Assembly (NCBI GenBank): GCA_963700105.1
Contig: CAVOWL010000004.1
Span: 744,001 to 808,000 of the forward strand
Direction: 5' to 3'
Length of the DNA stretch: 64,000 bases
DNA from: CAVUWL01 sp963700105
GTDB taxonomy: Bacteria > Actinomycetota > Thermoleophilia > Solirubrobacterales > 70-9
Shown here: piece after piece, positions 19,898 to 27,364 of the stretch
How the letters are laid out: each line of letters begins with the position of its first letter
Position numbering within the stretch: position 1 is the first letter of the stretch
Made by a program: the position numbers and the translations under genes
The notes under the pieces: generated by a model
The model's input: the letters and a program-made list of their open reading frames with translations, nothing else
Databases searched by the model: none
What the model was told of the DNA's origin: nothing

Positions 19898-19981
19898 CCA
19901 ACGCTGATCGCCGTTGACCGCGAGCCGGCCATATGGCTGTCCAGAATGACCCGTCTAGCGTGCCAGAAGTCGCGGTAGCGG

Positions 19982-20488
19982 CTATTTCAGGTAAGCCGCG
20001 ATCCACGCGCTGAAAGGCCCGATGAAGTCCTGGGCGGCAGGAAGGACCAGATTGATTGCTTCGTGGAGCCGGCCGGCTTTCACCGCCACATACTCGTGCT
20101 CGATCGCCGACCTGGCTTTCTGGGCTCGCTTGAGGCGATTGCAGAGCGTGGCGCTGAAGACTCCCTCTGCCTTCAGTGCGTCGAAGGCTCGCGCCGCGTC
20201 ACCTTGGTGACTCTTTGGGAGTTCCAACTGGGCCAGTTTCGAGCCGTACTCAGCGAGCTCGACCACGTAGTTCTGCACGCGGCTGAAGGCCCGTTCCACC
20301 GCTTGCACCTTGTTGTAGGCCTTGATCCCCGACTTCCGTTCGAAGGCCGGTTTGAACTCGGTTAGTTTGAAGTCCCCTCCGAACTCCTCCATTGCGCTCT
20401 GGAGAGCCAAGATTTGGTGCGGCAAGTCCTCAAGGCGCGCGATAACTTCGTTGCGCAGCAGCGCCGGTGACTTTCTCTTGGCCGCCAT
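19982..20488 (-). CDS. hepT: HepT-like HEPN toxin
   Basis: 168 residues, alpha-helical. The RX4HXY motif of HepT HEPN ribonucleases is present as R126-SAIE-H131-E-Y133. In characterised HepT-MntA pairs the toxin cleaves RNA, and the partner nucleotidyltransferase adds AMP groups to the tyrosine of this motif to silence it. Its start overlaps the stop of mntA by one base (20488), so antitoxin is translated first. The protein is somewhat longer than typical HepT (~130-145 residues). Confidence 0.82.
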   Translation of the reverse strand: MAAKRKSPALLRNEVIARLEDLPHQILALQSAMEEFGGDFKLTEFKPAFERKSGIKAYNKVQAVERAFSRVQNYVVELAEYGSKLAQLELPKSHQGDAARAFDALKAEGVFSATLCNRLKRAQKARSAIEHEYVAVKAGRLHEAINLVLPAAQDFIGPFSAWIAAYLK

Positions 20489-21042
20489 CAGCTCTCAGCG
20501 AGCAGCCGATCGACTCCTGCCAGGGCACGGCGAGCGCGGCCGCGCTCATACCGGCGGGCGCGGCGCGCCACCTCCTCCATTTCCAAGCGTAGTTTGGCCC
20601 AGCGGTCCTCGCGATCGACGATCACCCGGCCCTCCTGCAGCGCTTCGGCGAAAAGGAGCGGACTGGCTTCGGCGTCCTTGACCGTGAGCACATCCACCTC
20701 GTGCTCCAGAAGTCCTTCGAGCTTCAGCTCTAGATCGACGACTCGGACCAGCGAGGAGTCCCGCATCTCGACCAGAAGATCTAGGTCGCTCCCCTGACTG
20801 TCCTCGCCTCGCGCACTCGAGCCGAAGAGAAGAGCGAAGCGAACGTTGTGCTCGGTGCGAAGCGCCGCCCGCAGCCTCGACAGCAGCGCCCATCGACGTA
20901 GGACGTAGTCTTTCTCGAGCGCGGAGAGCTTGATGCGCCGAGGCGAGAGGCGCTCTCCCCGCAAGGTCCCCTCGACGACGGCCCGACGCAGCGTCCGCTC
21001 GCTTGTGCCGATCTGGCTCGCCAGTAGCTCCAACTCAGTCAT
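20488..21042 (-). CDS. mntA: MntA-like nucleotidyltransferase antitoxin with N-terminal HTH
   Basis: 184 residues. The minimal nucleotidyltransferase motif GSX10DXD is exact: G74-S75, ten residues, D86-L-D88 (FGSSARGEDSQGSDLDLLVE). Residues 1-50 look like a helix-turn-helix DNA-binding region (ASQIGTSERTLRRAV). The nucleotidyltransferase is expected to AMPylate HepT. The added HTH suggests direct autoregulation, and three phased repeats cover its own promoter and start codon (21039-21092). The TATAAT box ends 6 nt before the ATG, so the message is likely leaderless. Confidence 0.85.
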   Translation of the reverse strand: MTELELLASQIGTSERTLRRAVVEGTLRGERLSPRRIKLSALEKDYVLRRWALLSRLRAALRTEHNVRFALLFGSSARGEDSQGSDLDLLVEMRDSSLVRVVDLELKLEGLLEHEVDVLTVKDAEASPLLFAEALQEGRVIVDREDRWAKLRLEMEEVARRARRYERGRARRALAGVDRLLAES

Positions 21043-21092
21043 ATGTCCATTATAGATACTTCATGAGTCCGATCTATATCACTCATGTGTCC
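21039..21092 (-). promoter_or_regulatory. Three 22-bp-phased operator repeats over the mntA promoter and start
   Basis: On the minus strand GGACACATGA (21092-21083), GGACTCATGA (21070-21061) and GGACATATGA (21048-21039), consensus GGACNNATGA. Their starts are exactly 22 bp apart, two helical turns, so all face the same side of DNA. A TATAAT -10 box (21054-21049) sits between the second and third repeats, and the third contains the ATG of mntA. Binding by the MntA HTH or a MntA-HepT complex would block transcription. Confidence 0.7.
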
Positions 21093-21157
21093 GATCAGAA
21101 TAGTGTCGGCAGCTGGACTGAACAATGAGCACGAGACGCGATCTTCTGCGGCTGGCG

Positions 21158-21350
21158 CTACTCCTCCGGAGGTGGGGCCTCCAAGATCCACGGCACATCC
21201 CGAGATCTGTTTAAGAGCGTTGCGAAGAGGTCCTTATCCTCGCGGCGCTAGCGGAGCATGGTGGGAGTCTTTATCGAGAGAGCTCAGATGAACGGGGCGC
21301 AGCTTTCCCATGAATGCATCGAGGATCTTCTGACCCTTCCCCATCCAGCC
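21158..21350 (-). pseudogene. Sugar-phosphate isomerase/epimerase remnant, copy B
   Basis: The minus strand reads GEGQKILDAFMGKLRPVHLS, then SLDKDSHH; after a frame change EDKDLFATLLNRSRDVPWIL and EAPPPEE end at a TAG (21160-21158). It is the C-terminal part of the same TIM-barrel enzyme type as copy A at 14.9-15.2 kb and aligns with it along ~180 bp. It lies between two divergent toxin-antitoxin modules. Confidence 0.55.
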
Positions 21351-21384
21351 TGGCCAGGCCGCTCAGGCACCCGCTCGTCAAGAC

Positions 21385-21414
21385 GTGGCTACATCCCTGC
21401 TAATGTGGCCACAT
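21385..21414 (+). promoter_or_regulatory. Palindromic operator pair at the vapB start
   Basis: The 12-bp perfect palindrome ATGTGGCCACAT (21403-21414) overlaps the vapB ATG (21413-21415). GTGGCTACAT (21385-21394) is a near copy of its half GTGGCCACAT, 20 bp upstream. TAATGT (21401-21406) may be the -10 box of a leaderless message. This is the usual position for autoregulation by a VapB antitoxin. Confidence 0.55.
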
Positions 21415-21691
21415 GCGTGAGATCGGGGTCCGTGAGCTGAAGGCAAGCCTGAGCACCGTGCTGCATCGGGTCGATGAGGGCGAGCAGATCCGGGTGACGA
21501 GACGCGGACAGCCCGTCGCCGACATCGTCCCGGCCGGCTCGCGTCGGCGCGACGAGGGCCTGCGCCGGTTGATCGCCGAGGGCAGGGTCACGGCGGCTGC
21601 GCGCCCCCGCCCCCGCCACTCGCCGCGGCCGCTTGCCACCGGGCGATCGGCTTCGGCAATCCTCCTGGCGGAGCGCGACACCGAGCGCTGA
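21413..21691 (+). CDS. vapB: Phd/YefM-type antitoxin (VapB)
   Basis: 92 residues. The N-terminus MREIGVRELKASLSTVLHRV with GEQIRVTRRGQPVADIVP is the standard Phd/YefM DNA-binding fold. The Arg/Pro-rich C-tail is the likely flexible toxin-binding part. Its TGA overlaps the ATG of vapC (TGATG, 21689-21693), giving coupled translation. It probably represses its own promoter at the palindromes just upstream. Confidence 0.88.
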   Translation: MREIGVRELKASLSTVLHRVDEGEQIRVTRRGQPVADIVPAGSRRRDEGLRRLIAEGRVTAAARPRPRHSPRPLATGRSASAILLAERDTER

Positions 21692-22089
21692 TGCTCTATC
21701 TCGACGCGAGCGCGCTGGTCAAGCGCTACGTCGAGGAGGAAGGCAGCGACCTGCTCCTGGGGGCGATGGAGGGGGCGAGCGCCTGGTCGATGTGCCGGAT
21801 CGGCTACGTGGAGACCGTGCGCGCGGTGGGCCTGGCAGCCGGACGGCGGGCGATCAAGCGAATCGAGGCCGACTGGCTCTCTTTTGACGTGGTCGAGGTA
21901 GACGCAGCGCTTGCCCAGCATGCCGCACAGCTTGGGCTCGAGGCCGAGCTGCGCAGCGTGGATGCGCTCCATCTGGCTTCAGCGCTCCTGCTGCCCCAGC
22001 GGGAGCTGACCGTCGCCACCTGGGACGCGCGACTTCACGACGCGGCCCGTGAGCGAGGCTTGCAGACTCTGCCGGCGACGCTTGGCTAA
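21691..22089 (+). CDS. vapC: VapC-type PIN-domain toxin
   Basis: 132 residues, the standard length. PIN-domain acidic residues are all visible: D5 (LYLDASALVK), E41 (GYVETVRA), D91 (RSVDALHLASA) and D112 (TWDARL). Members are Mg-dependent ribonucleases that cut tRNA or rRNA when released from VapB. Divergent from, and 370 bp away from, the HepT-MntA module. Confidence 0.9.
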   Translation: MLYLDASALVKRYVEEEGSDLLLGAMEGASAWSMCRIGYVETVRAVGLAAGRRAIKRIEADWLSFDVVEVDAALAQHAAQLGLEAELRSVDALHLASALLLPQRELTVATWDARLHDAARERGLQTLPATLG

Positions 22090-22247
22090 CTTCAGCCAAC
22101 CAGACGAGACAGCGAGATCGCGGCAGGTCAGGGGCCGGCTGATATCAACTTTCGCCGTGTGAGCCGCCATCGGATTCCGCGCCAAACCGCAAATTCCCGA
22201 GGAAGCACCAACCCGAGTTCTTGTTTGCTACTGGGGGTGAGCCATTG

Positions 22248-23084
22248 CTACTTGTGTTTCCCGGTAAACGCCGGCTTGAGGTTCCAGCTAAACGTGGCCG
22301 TATTGAACGGCGTGTTGCTCTGAGCGAGGATTGAGCTAAGAGCGGATCCCCATGCACTTTCGATGAATTGGTAATAGCCCGTCATATTCGTGCCCGTTGG
22401 GCCAACCGGGACAGTGACAGCGCCCTTCAGATGCAGTCCGGCAGGGATCGGCATCGGGGGGCTCTCCGTCAGGAATCCCATCCGCCAGTTCGAGGGGATT
22501 TCCAGGGACTCGCCGCCGGAGGCGGGCGTGGTGGCGATCGTCGTCAGGGCCGTGTAGTTGACGGCGACCTGGTACTTGCACCCCAGGGGCTGGCCTTTGT
22601 ATCCCACAGCCCCGAGCTGGACCACACTCCCCGCTCCGACCGGTCGATTCCCGGTTGGGCCACTCCCTTCCTGGGTGCCTGTCGCCGGCACGTTGCTGTT
22701 GGCCTCGTCGACGATGGTGTCGTGAACGCTGATCGTGCCGCCGCTCGTTGGACCGGCGAAGCCACGGCCGAGGAGTGAGCCTATGGCGTTGTGTCTGTGG
22801 GGTATGAGCTTCAGCGATTTCATCTGAAGCCCGGTCGCGACGTGGTCGATCGATACGGTCGAGGTACCGCTCAGGTAAGCAGGCCCCGGTTCGTAGGGTC
22901 CCGTGGCTGACTGTGCGTAGGAGGCGTCTGCGGTCCCGCTATAGGACCTCACGTTGGCGTAGGAGGGACAGGCATTCGCGGCGGTGGGCGCGATTAGCAG
23001 CGCTGCCGTCAGCATGCATGCCACAATCGCTGCCCGGAAGACGCAGTTTCTTTGCCAAGCGGCCCGGCGGCCGAGGGCGTACAT
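22248..23084 (-). CDS. Secreted protein of unknown function
   Basis: 278 residues with a clear signal peptide (AAIVACMLTAALLIAPTAANA). The mature part is Gly/Thr/Ser-rich, has few charged residues, and contains only two mature cysteines (ACPSY near the mature start and GCKYQ). No domain was recognised. The beta-rich look (VSIDHVATGLQMKSLKLIP, LKGAVTVPVGPTGTNMTGYY) suggests an extracellular beta-sandwich. No strong ribosome site precedes the chosen ATG. It stands alone between vapC and the second sigma remnant. Confidence 0.65.
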   Translation of the reverse strand: MYALGRRAAWQRNCVFRAAIVACMLTAALLIAPTAANACPSYANVRSYSGTADASYAQSATGPYEPGPAYLSGTSTVSIDHVATGLQMKSLKLIPHRHNAIGSLLGRGFAGPTSGGTISVHDTIVDEANSNVPATGTQEGSGPTGNRPVGAGSVVQLGAVGYKGQPLGCKYQVAVNYTALTTIATTPASGGESLEIPSNWRMGFLTESPPMPIPAGLHLKGAVTVPVGPTGTNMTGYYQFIESAWGSALSSILAQSNTPFNTATFSWNLKPAFTGKHK

Positions 23085-23236
23085 TGAAGGAGCTTAGGAC
23101 GCGAAAGGTTCGGAGCGCAAGGCGTCACGTTTCCGTGTTTTCGAGGGGAGGCCTCAACGCGTTGAGTGGCGCCTGTCCAAGCCGATTCGTGCCGACTCCA
23201 GCACCGCGCAGCGATCGAGTCCGTGATCGTCGATCG

Positions 23237-23524
23237 CTACCTCAAGGGCGTGCCCAGCTCGCTGAAAACCTTCTGGGCGAGGTCCTCTGCCTCTGGCCCG
23301 CCTCCGATTTGACTTCGCAGGCAATCGAGAACCTCGGCTGCGCATCGAACGTAGAGGAAGTGAAGGGCTTCAGTGTCGCCCTGCTTGGCGTGGCGGAATG
23401 CCTTGCGAATTAGCCCGCTCTCCCCCTGACTGGCCTGCTGCGGACGAGACCCACGGAGCAACAGGGTCCACAGAAATACCCGATCTGCCATCGTTCGACG
23501 ATCGGACGTTCGCGGATTGTTCAA
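23237..23524 (-). pseudogene. ECF sigma-factor region 2 remnant, copy 2
   Basis: The minus frame reads SGLIRKAFRHAKQGDTEALH, then FLYVRCAAEVLDCLRSQIGG and GPEAEDLAQKVFSELGT, then stops. It is the shortest of the three remnants and lacks the YELGSEPFLAWL extension. About 165 bp match copies 1 and 3 closely. Its N-terminal tail differs from that of the other copies. Confidence 0.6.
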
Positions 23525-23564
23525 CCGTTTTTAGAGGTTTACCAACCGTTAGCGCCATCCACCA

Positions 23565-24025
23565 ATGAGCTCCACTTCCGTAGACCCGACCGCCGCCAAC
23601 GAAGCAGTCACCTCCGTGCCGGTAGTGCCTGTGCTCGAGTTCGCCAACCACTACCTCGCTGGAAGGGTCCGAAACCTGGGTCGGTGGACGCAACGGCGTC
23701 GGCAAGACCACCTGCCGCGGCTGGCCGCCGGCATCCTACTGCCCCAGAGGGGAAGCGGGCGCATCGGCGACCCCACCTCCGAAGCCAGAGGAGGTCGATA
23801 CCAGCGTCAGATCGACTTCCGCTCAGCCGGCAACCGAACCTGCAGCCGCGTATGCGCGTAGCCCAGCAGCTCGACCACTGGGCGCAGTTGGGGACACTCC
23901 CGCGACCGACCGGGATTAAGACCGCGGTTAAGTTGCTGGGCGCACGGGCGGACGCGTCGCCCGACCCGTTCGTGGCAACAGCGCCGCAGTCGGCATTGCA
24001 CAGCGGCCGATGGAAAACACACTGA
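23565..24025 (+). pseudogene. ABC-transporter ATPase remnant
   Basis: In shifting plus-strand frames one can read a start (MSSTSVDPTAANEAV to VLEFAN), then TWVGGRNGVGKTT (Walker A), then LAAGILLPQRGSGRIGDP, and later the counterpart of a SLLPAGDRGLYARLTV segment. The same WVGGRNGAGKTTLLRIAAG and SLLPAGDRGLYARLTVRHQL occur in the intact ABC ATPase at 62.5-63.3 kb. The Walker B and signature parts are gone. A decayed relative of the lasso-cluster exporter ATPase. Confidence 0.6.
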
Positions 24026-24026
24026 C

Positions 24027-25139
24027 ATGGGCGGCGATGATCCGGCAGCGCCGCTGCCGCCTCCCTCAAGCCCGAAAGAGGCAGAAGTCGCTGCCGGGCG
24101 AGTGACGGTGATGATCGCAACGCCGCTCGAGAGGGAGCTTGTGGCGTCGATCCGCGCCGTCGATGAGCGCTTGGAGGTGATCTATGAGCCCGACCTGCTG
24201 CCTCCAACACGCTATCCCGGCGACCATCGCGGAGTCGACAACTACAGTCGTGACGCCGACGCCGAGCGACGCTGGCAGGATCTGCTCGGGAGGGCCGAGG
24301 TGCTTTTCGGGTTGCCCGGTGGCTCGCCTGCTGCTCTAGCTGCGGTGGTGAGAAGCAACTCCGGGCTGCGCTGGGTGCAGGGGACGGCCGCTGGTATTGG
24401 TCAGCAGGTCAAGGCGGCCGGATTGACCGTCGCGGAGCGCGAGCGCGTGATGATCACGAGCGCAAGCGGCGTACACGTTGGGCCGCTGGCCGAATTCTGC
24501 CTGCTGGGGCTGCTGGCGTTCACCAAGGGCCTGCCGCGCCTGCAGGCCGATCAACGGGCCCACCATTGGGATCACTACCCGGTGAGCGAGCTGCGCGGCG
24601 GGACGCTACTGATTCTTGGACTGGGCACGATCGGCACTGAGGTCGCTCGCCTGGCCAAGGCGTTCGGGATGCGCACGATCGGCATCAACCGCCCCGGCCG
24701 GAGCGACTCGCCCCATGTCGATGAGGTTCACACGACCGACGATCTATACGGCCTGCTAGGGCGGGCGAACGCGCTGGTCCTGACGCTGCCGCTCACTGAA
24801 GAGACCCGCGGGATGCTCGACGCACAGGCAATCAGCCACATGAAGCCGGGCGCGATCCTGGTCAACGTCGGACGCGGCGCGATCATTGATCAGCCGGCGC
24901 TCATACAGGCCCTGCGCAAGCAGCAACTCGCCGGCGCCGCGCTCGACGTTTTCGCTACCGAGCCCCTGCCGGCGGATAGTCCCCTTTGGGATCTGCCGAA
25001 TGTACTGATCAGCCCCCACACCGCCGCGCTCTCGGTCCACGAGAACGAGCGCATCGAGGAGCTGTTCGGTGAGAACTTGCGCCGCTACCTGCGCGGCGAA
25101 GAGCTGCTCAGCCGTGTCGACCCGACCCTCTTCTTCTGA
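24027..25139 (+). CDS. D-2-hydroxyacid dehydrogenase
   Basis: 370 residues of the NAD(P)-dependent D-isomer 2-hydroxyacid dehydrogenase family, which interconvert 2-keto and D-2-hydroxy acids. Seen: GLGTIGTEVARLAKAFGM (Rossmann GxGxxG), LVLTLPLTEETRGML, catalytic Arg in NVGRGAIID, Glu in FATEPLP, and His in SPHTAALS. Closest in look to the glyoxylate/hydroxypyruvate-reductase-like (GhrA) group. The N-terminal 28 residues are Pro/Glu-rich and may not be translated; VTVMIATP at about 24102 is a plausible later start. Substrate not assignable. Confidence 0.85.
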   Translation: MGGDDPAAPLPPPSSPKEAEVAAGRVTVMIATPLERELVASIRAVDERLEVIYEPDLLPPTRYPGDHRGVDNYSRDADAERRWQDLLGRAEVLFGLPGGSPAALAAVVRSNSGLRWVQGTAAGIGQQVKAAGLTVAERERVMITSASGVHVGPLAEFCLLGLLAFTKGLPRLQADQRAHHWDHYPVSELRGGTLLILGLGTIGTEVARLAKAFGMRTIGINRPGRSDSPHVDEVHTTDDLYGLLGRANALVLTLPLTEETRGMLDAQAISHMKPGAILVNVGRGAIIDQPALIQALRKQQLAGAALDVFATEPLPADSPLWDLPNVLISPHTAALSVHENERIEELFGENLRRYLRGEELLSRVDPTLFF

Positions 25140-25544
25140 TCGGAGATCGAACGTGTCGATGGGGTCTTTGTGCACGTGTAGCGCTATTCAGCGCTCGGCG
25201 GATCCAAACGGAGCTGAGGCGAGCAGTGCCGACGATGGTGCGGGGGCGATTGACCAAAGCCGAGCTGTCGATCCTGCTCACGGACTACCAGCGCCTCCTC
25301 CGCGTCAACGGCGTCGGATGATCCGGCGCCTTCAGCACCTTCCGCGCTAGGCGGGCAGCCTGCGCCGGCGGCCCGACCTCAGTGCAAGGACCATCACCCT
25401 GACACCCACTCAGGCCGAAGAAAATCAACCGTCCCTTGATGCGGGCGTCCATCTCAGGACTCCTCTGCGGTCAGGTTGACCGCCGCCAGCTGGGCCTGAC
25501 CCTTGGCCTTGCGGCGGAACTCACTCGTCGAGGTAAGCGTTGAT
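25140..25544. other. Gene-poor stretch
   Basis: About 400 bp with short pieces that look like fragments, none recognised. On the plus strand VRGRLTKAELSILLTDYQRL is a plausible piece of a small protein that is cut off. On the minus strand ATG ~25452 has AGGAG 7 nt upstream and opens a ~44-codon frame (MDARIKGRLIFFGLSG). Neither is convincing as an intact gene. Confidence 0.4.
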
Positions 25545-25941
25545 CAGCTCCGATGAGACACCACGACATCACAAGCGGCCCTGCGTCAACGTACCGAGCT
25601 CAGCGCGGCGAGGGTGCAGCGCGGGACGCAGCTTCGCGCTGACCCAGCGCCGCCTCCGCTAGCCAGGCGAGGAAAGGCTCGCTGCCGAGCTCGTAGTCGG
25701 CTATCAGCGTGCCCAACTCGCTGAAAACCTTCTGGGCGAGGTCCTCTGCCTCTGGCCCGCCTCCGATTTGACCTCGCAGGCAATCGAGAACCTCGGCTGC
25801 GTATCTGACGTAGAGGAAGTGAAGGGCTTCAGTGTCGCCCTGCTTGGCGTGGCGGAATGCCTTGCGAACTAGCCCGCTCTCCTCCTGGCTGCCTTGTGCG
25901 ACGGCTGGATCAATGCGGGAGCGGGGAAAATTCGGTGCCAA
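25545..25941 (-). pseudogene. ECF sigma-factor region 2 remnant, copy 3
   Basis: The longest copy: a 113-residue frame with EESGLVRKAFRHAKQGDTEA, then LHFLYVRYAAEVLDCLRGQI, EAEDLAQKVFSELGT and ADYELGSEPFLAWLAE, then unrelated basic sequence. Sigma region 2 is complete, region 4 is absent. It matches copy 1 (8.2-8.5 kb) along about 325 bp including non-coding flank, so the duplication moved more than the coding part. A region-2-only protein could in principle bind core polymerase, but decay is the simpler reading. Confidence 0.6.
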
Positions 25942-26163
25942 CAGCCTAGGCGTCCTTCCTTCGGCAAGACGATGAGCGGGGTGACCAAACGATCGAAGTT
26001 TGGCTTTTTCAGACCTTCGACGAGGATGGCGGCTCTCCCCCGCTCCTACCTTCGACCTATGTCCAAATCTGGGGCAACGCGCCTTCGACGCAGGTATAAC
26101 GGCTCCCTACCGATCCCGCCAGCCGGCAGGGTCGCTCGAGCGCGACTTCCGCGAGGGCGCTCG

Positions 26164-26634
26164 TCAATCGGCGACCCGAGTCCGTTGACCTGAAGCCAGA
26201 AACTCTGAGGCCCGCAACCCTGCGACCACCGCAAAGGCCCAGCCACAGGCGACCAACCATCCACCCAAGACATCGCTCGGATAGTGGTTGTGCAGAACGA
26301 TTACCGAGCATCCGACGGCGAGAACAAAAACGGCGCCAAGAAAGGCGACAACCGGCCTCAAGGACCGCGGCACGACGAGGAGGAAGCCAAGTGCCATCGC
26401 CATCGCCGCCGTCGAATGCCCGCTAGGAAAGGCGGTGGGTCCGATCTGCAGGTAGCCGAGGATCGGCTGGTAGCGCTGATGAAGGAGCAGTTGCTTTAGT
26501 GCCTGGGTGGTGAGATTCGCTCCTCCGACCAAGACCAATGCCGCAATAACCCGCCGCCGCCTCCCGCCGCTCAGTCCGACCAGGCAGGCAAGTGCCAAAA
26601 GCGCCACTTGGGGGAGAGGATCGGCTAGGTGCAC
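26164..26634 (-). CDS. PAP2-family membrane phosphatase, N-terminus without start codon
   Basis: 156 residues from GTG 26634. Acid-phosphatase/PAP2 motifs: KQLLLHQRYQP, PSGHSTAAMAMA and HNHYPSDVLGGWL, with four or more membrane helices. Such enzymes remove phosphate from lipid phosphates such as phosphatidic acid or undecaprenyl pyrophosphate. The homologous reading frame continues upstream another ~60 residues (RPALGCLVCAGALIALTLFA, then VGRVANFF), which includes the first helix. That extension has no ATG/GTG/TTG before a TAG near 26820. The start is thus missing or a base is wrong. Confidence 0.75.
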   Translation of the reverse strand: MHLADPLPQVALLALACLVGLSGGRRRRVIAALVLVGGANLTTQALKQLLLHQRYQPILGYLQIGPTAFPSGHSTAAMAMALGFLLVVPRSLRPVVAFLGAVFVLAVGCSVIVLHNHYPSDVLGGWLVACGWAFAVVAGLRASEFLASGQRTRVAD

Positions 26635-26829
26635 AAAGAAATTGGCGACCCGGCCGACCCCCGTTTCCTTATAGGCCGCCAGACGATTGAGGACTCGGGC
26701 GTCGAGCCGCCCGACCGGCTGGCTCTCATAGGCAAATAGAGTGAGCGCGATCAGCGCCCCAGCGCAAACGAGGCAACCGAGGGCCGGCCGTTTATGCGAT
26801 CGAACATCGGCGGCACGCTAGCGCTGTCC

Positions 26830-27364
26830 GCCACGTCTCATCATGAGCCTAGGGGAGCGATCGTTGCCCCCCGCAGATTCTCAGGGCAGCCGCATGTCTG
26901 GCGAGATCCTCGTCGTATGGTCGTCTCCATTGCGATCGGGCCGGGGCATCACCTTGGGGGGTCCCAGGGCGCATGGCGGTCAAGACCTCTACAAACCACT
27001 AGGATCCCCACCGCCTCGGGATGGGAAACTTCAGCGAGACGAAGCGATAGAGCGCGAACACAGAGACCAAGGCTGCTCAGCGGCGGACCCACAGTCCGCT
27101 AGCGCCTCCGTTGACAACGTTCGATCACCTAGCGCATCCCCTTAAGCTGCCAGCCGTTCGTCGATCGACTTCTATCGAGGCCCTACCCCCATCCGATTCT
27201 TAGCCGAGCGAGCGCAAGCATTCTTGCTCGACGCCGGGATAAACGTCCAATGCCGCACAAAAGGTTGGAAGCGTGGTCCATATCACCCGATGACTAGGCC
27301 AACCAATCCTCGATCAAAACTGCTGTCAGTAGCGCCAACCGATAGCTCCGAGCCAGGTTCCTAG
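26830..27364. other. Gene-poor stretch
   Basis: About 535 bp with no recognisable protein on either strand and no RNA gene seen. It separates the PAP2 gene from the secreted protein gene at 27365 and probably holds the promoters of both, but no consensus boxes stood out. Confidence 0.4.
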
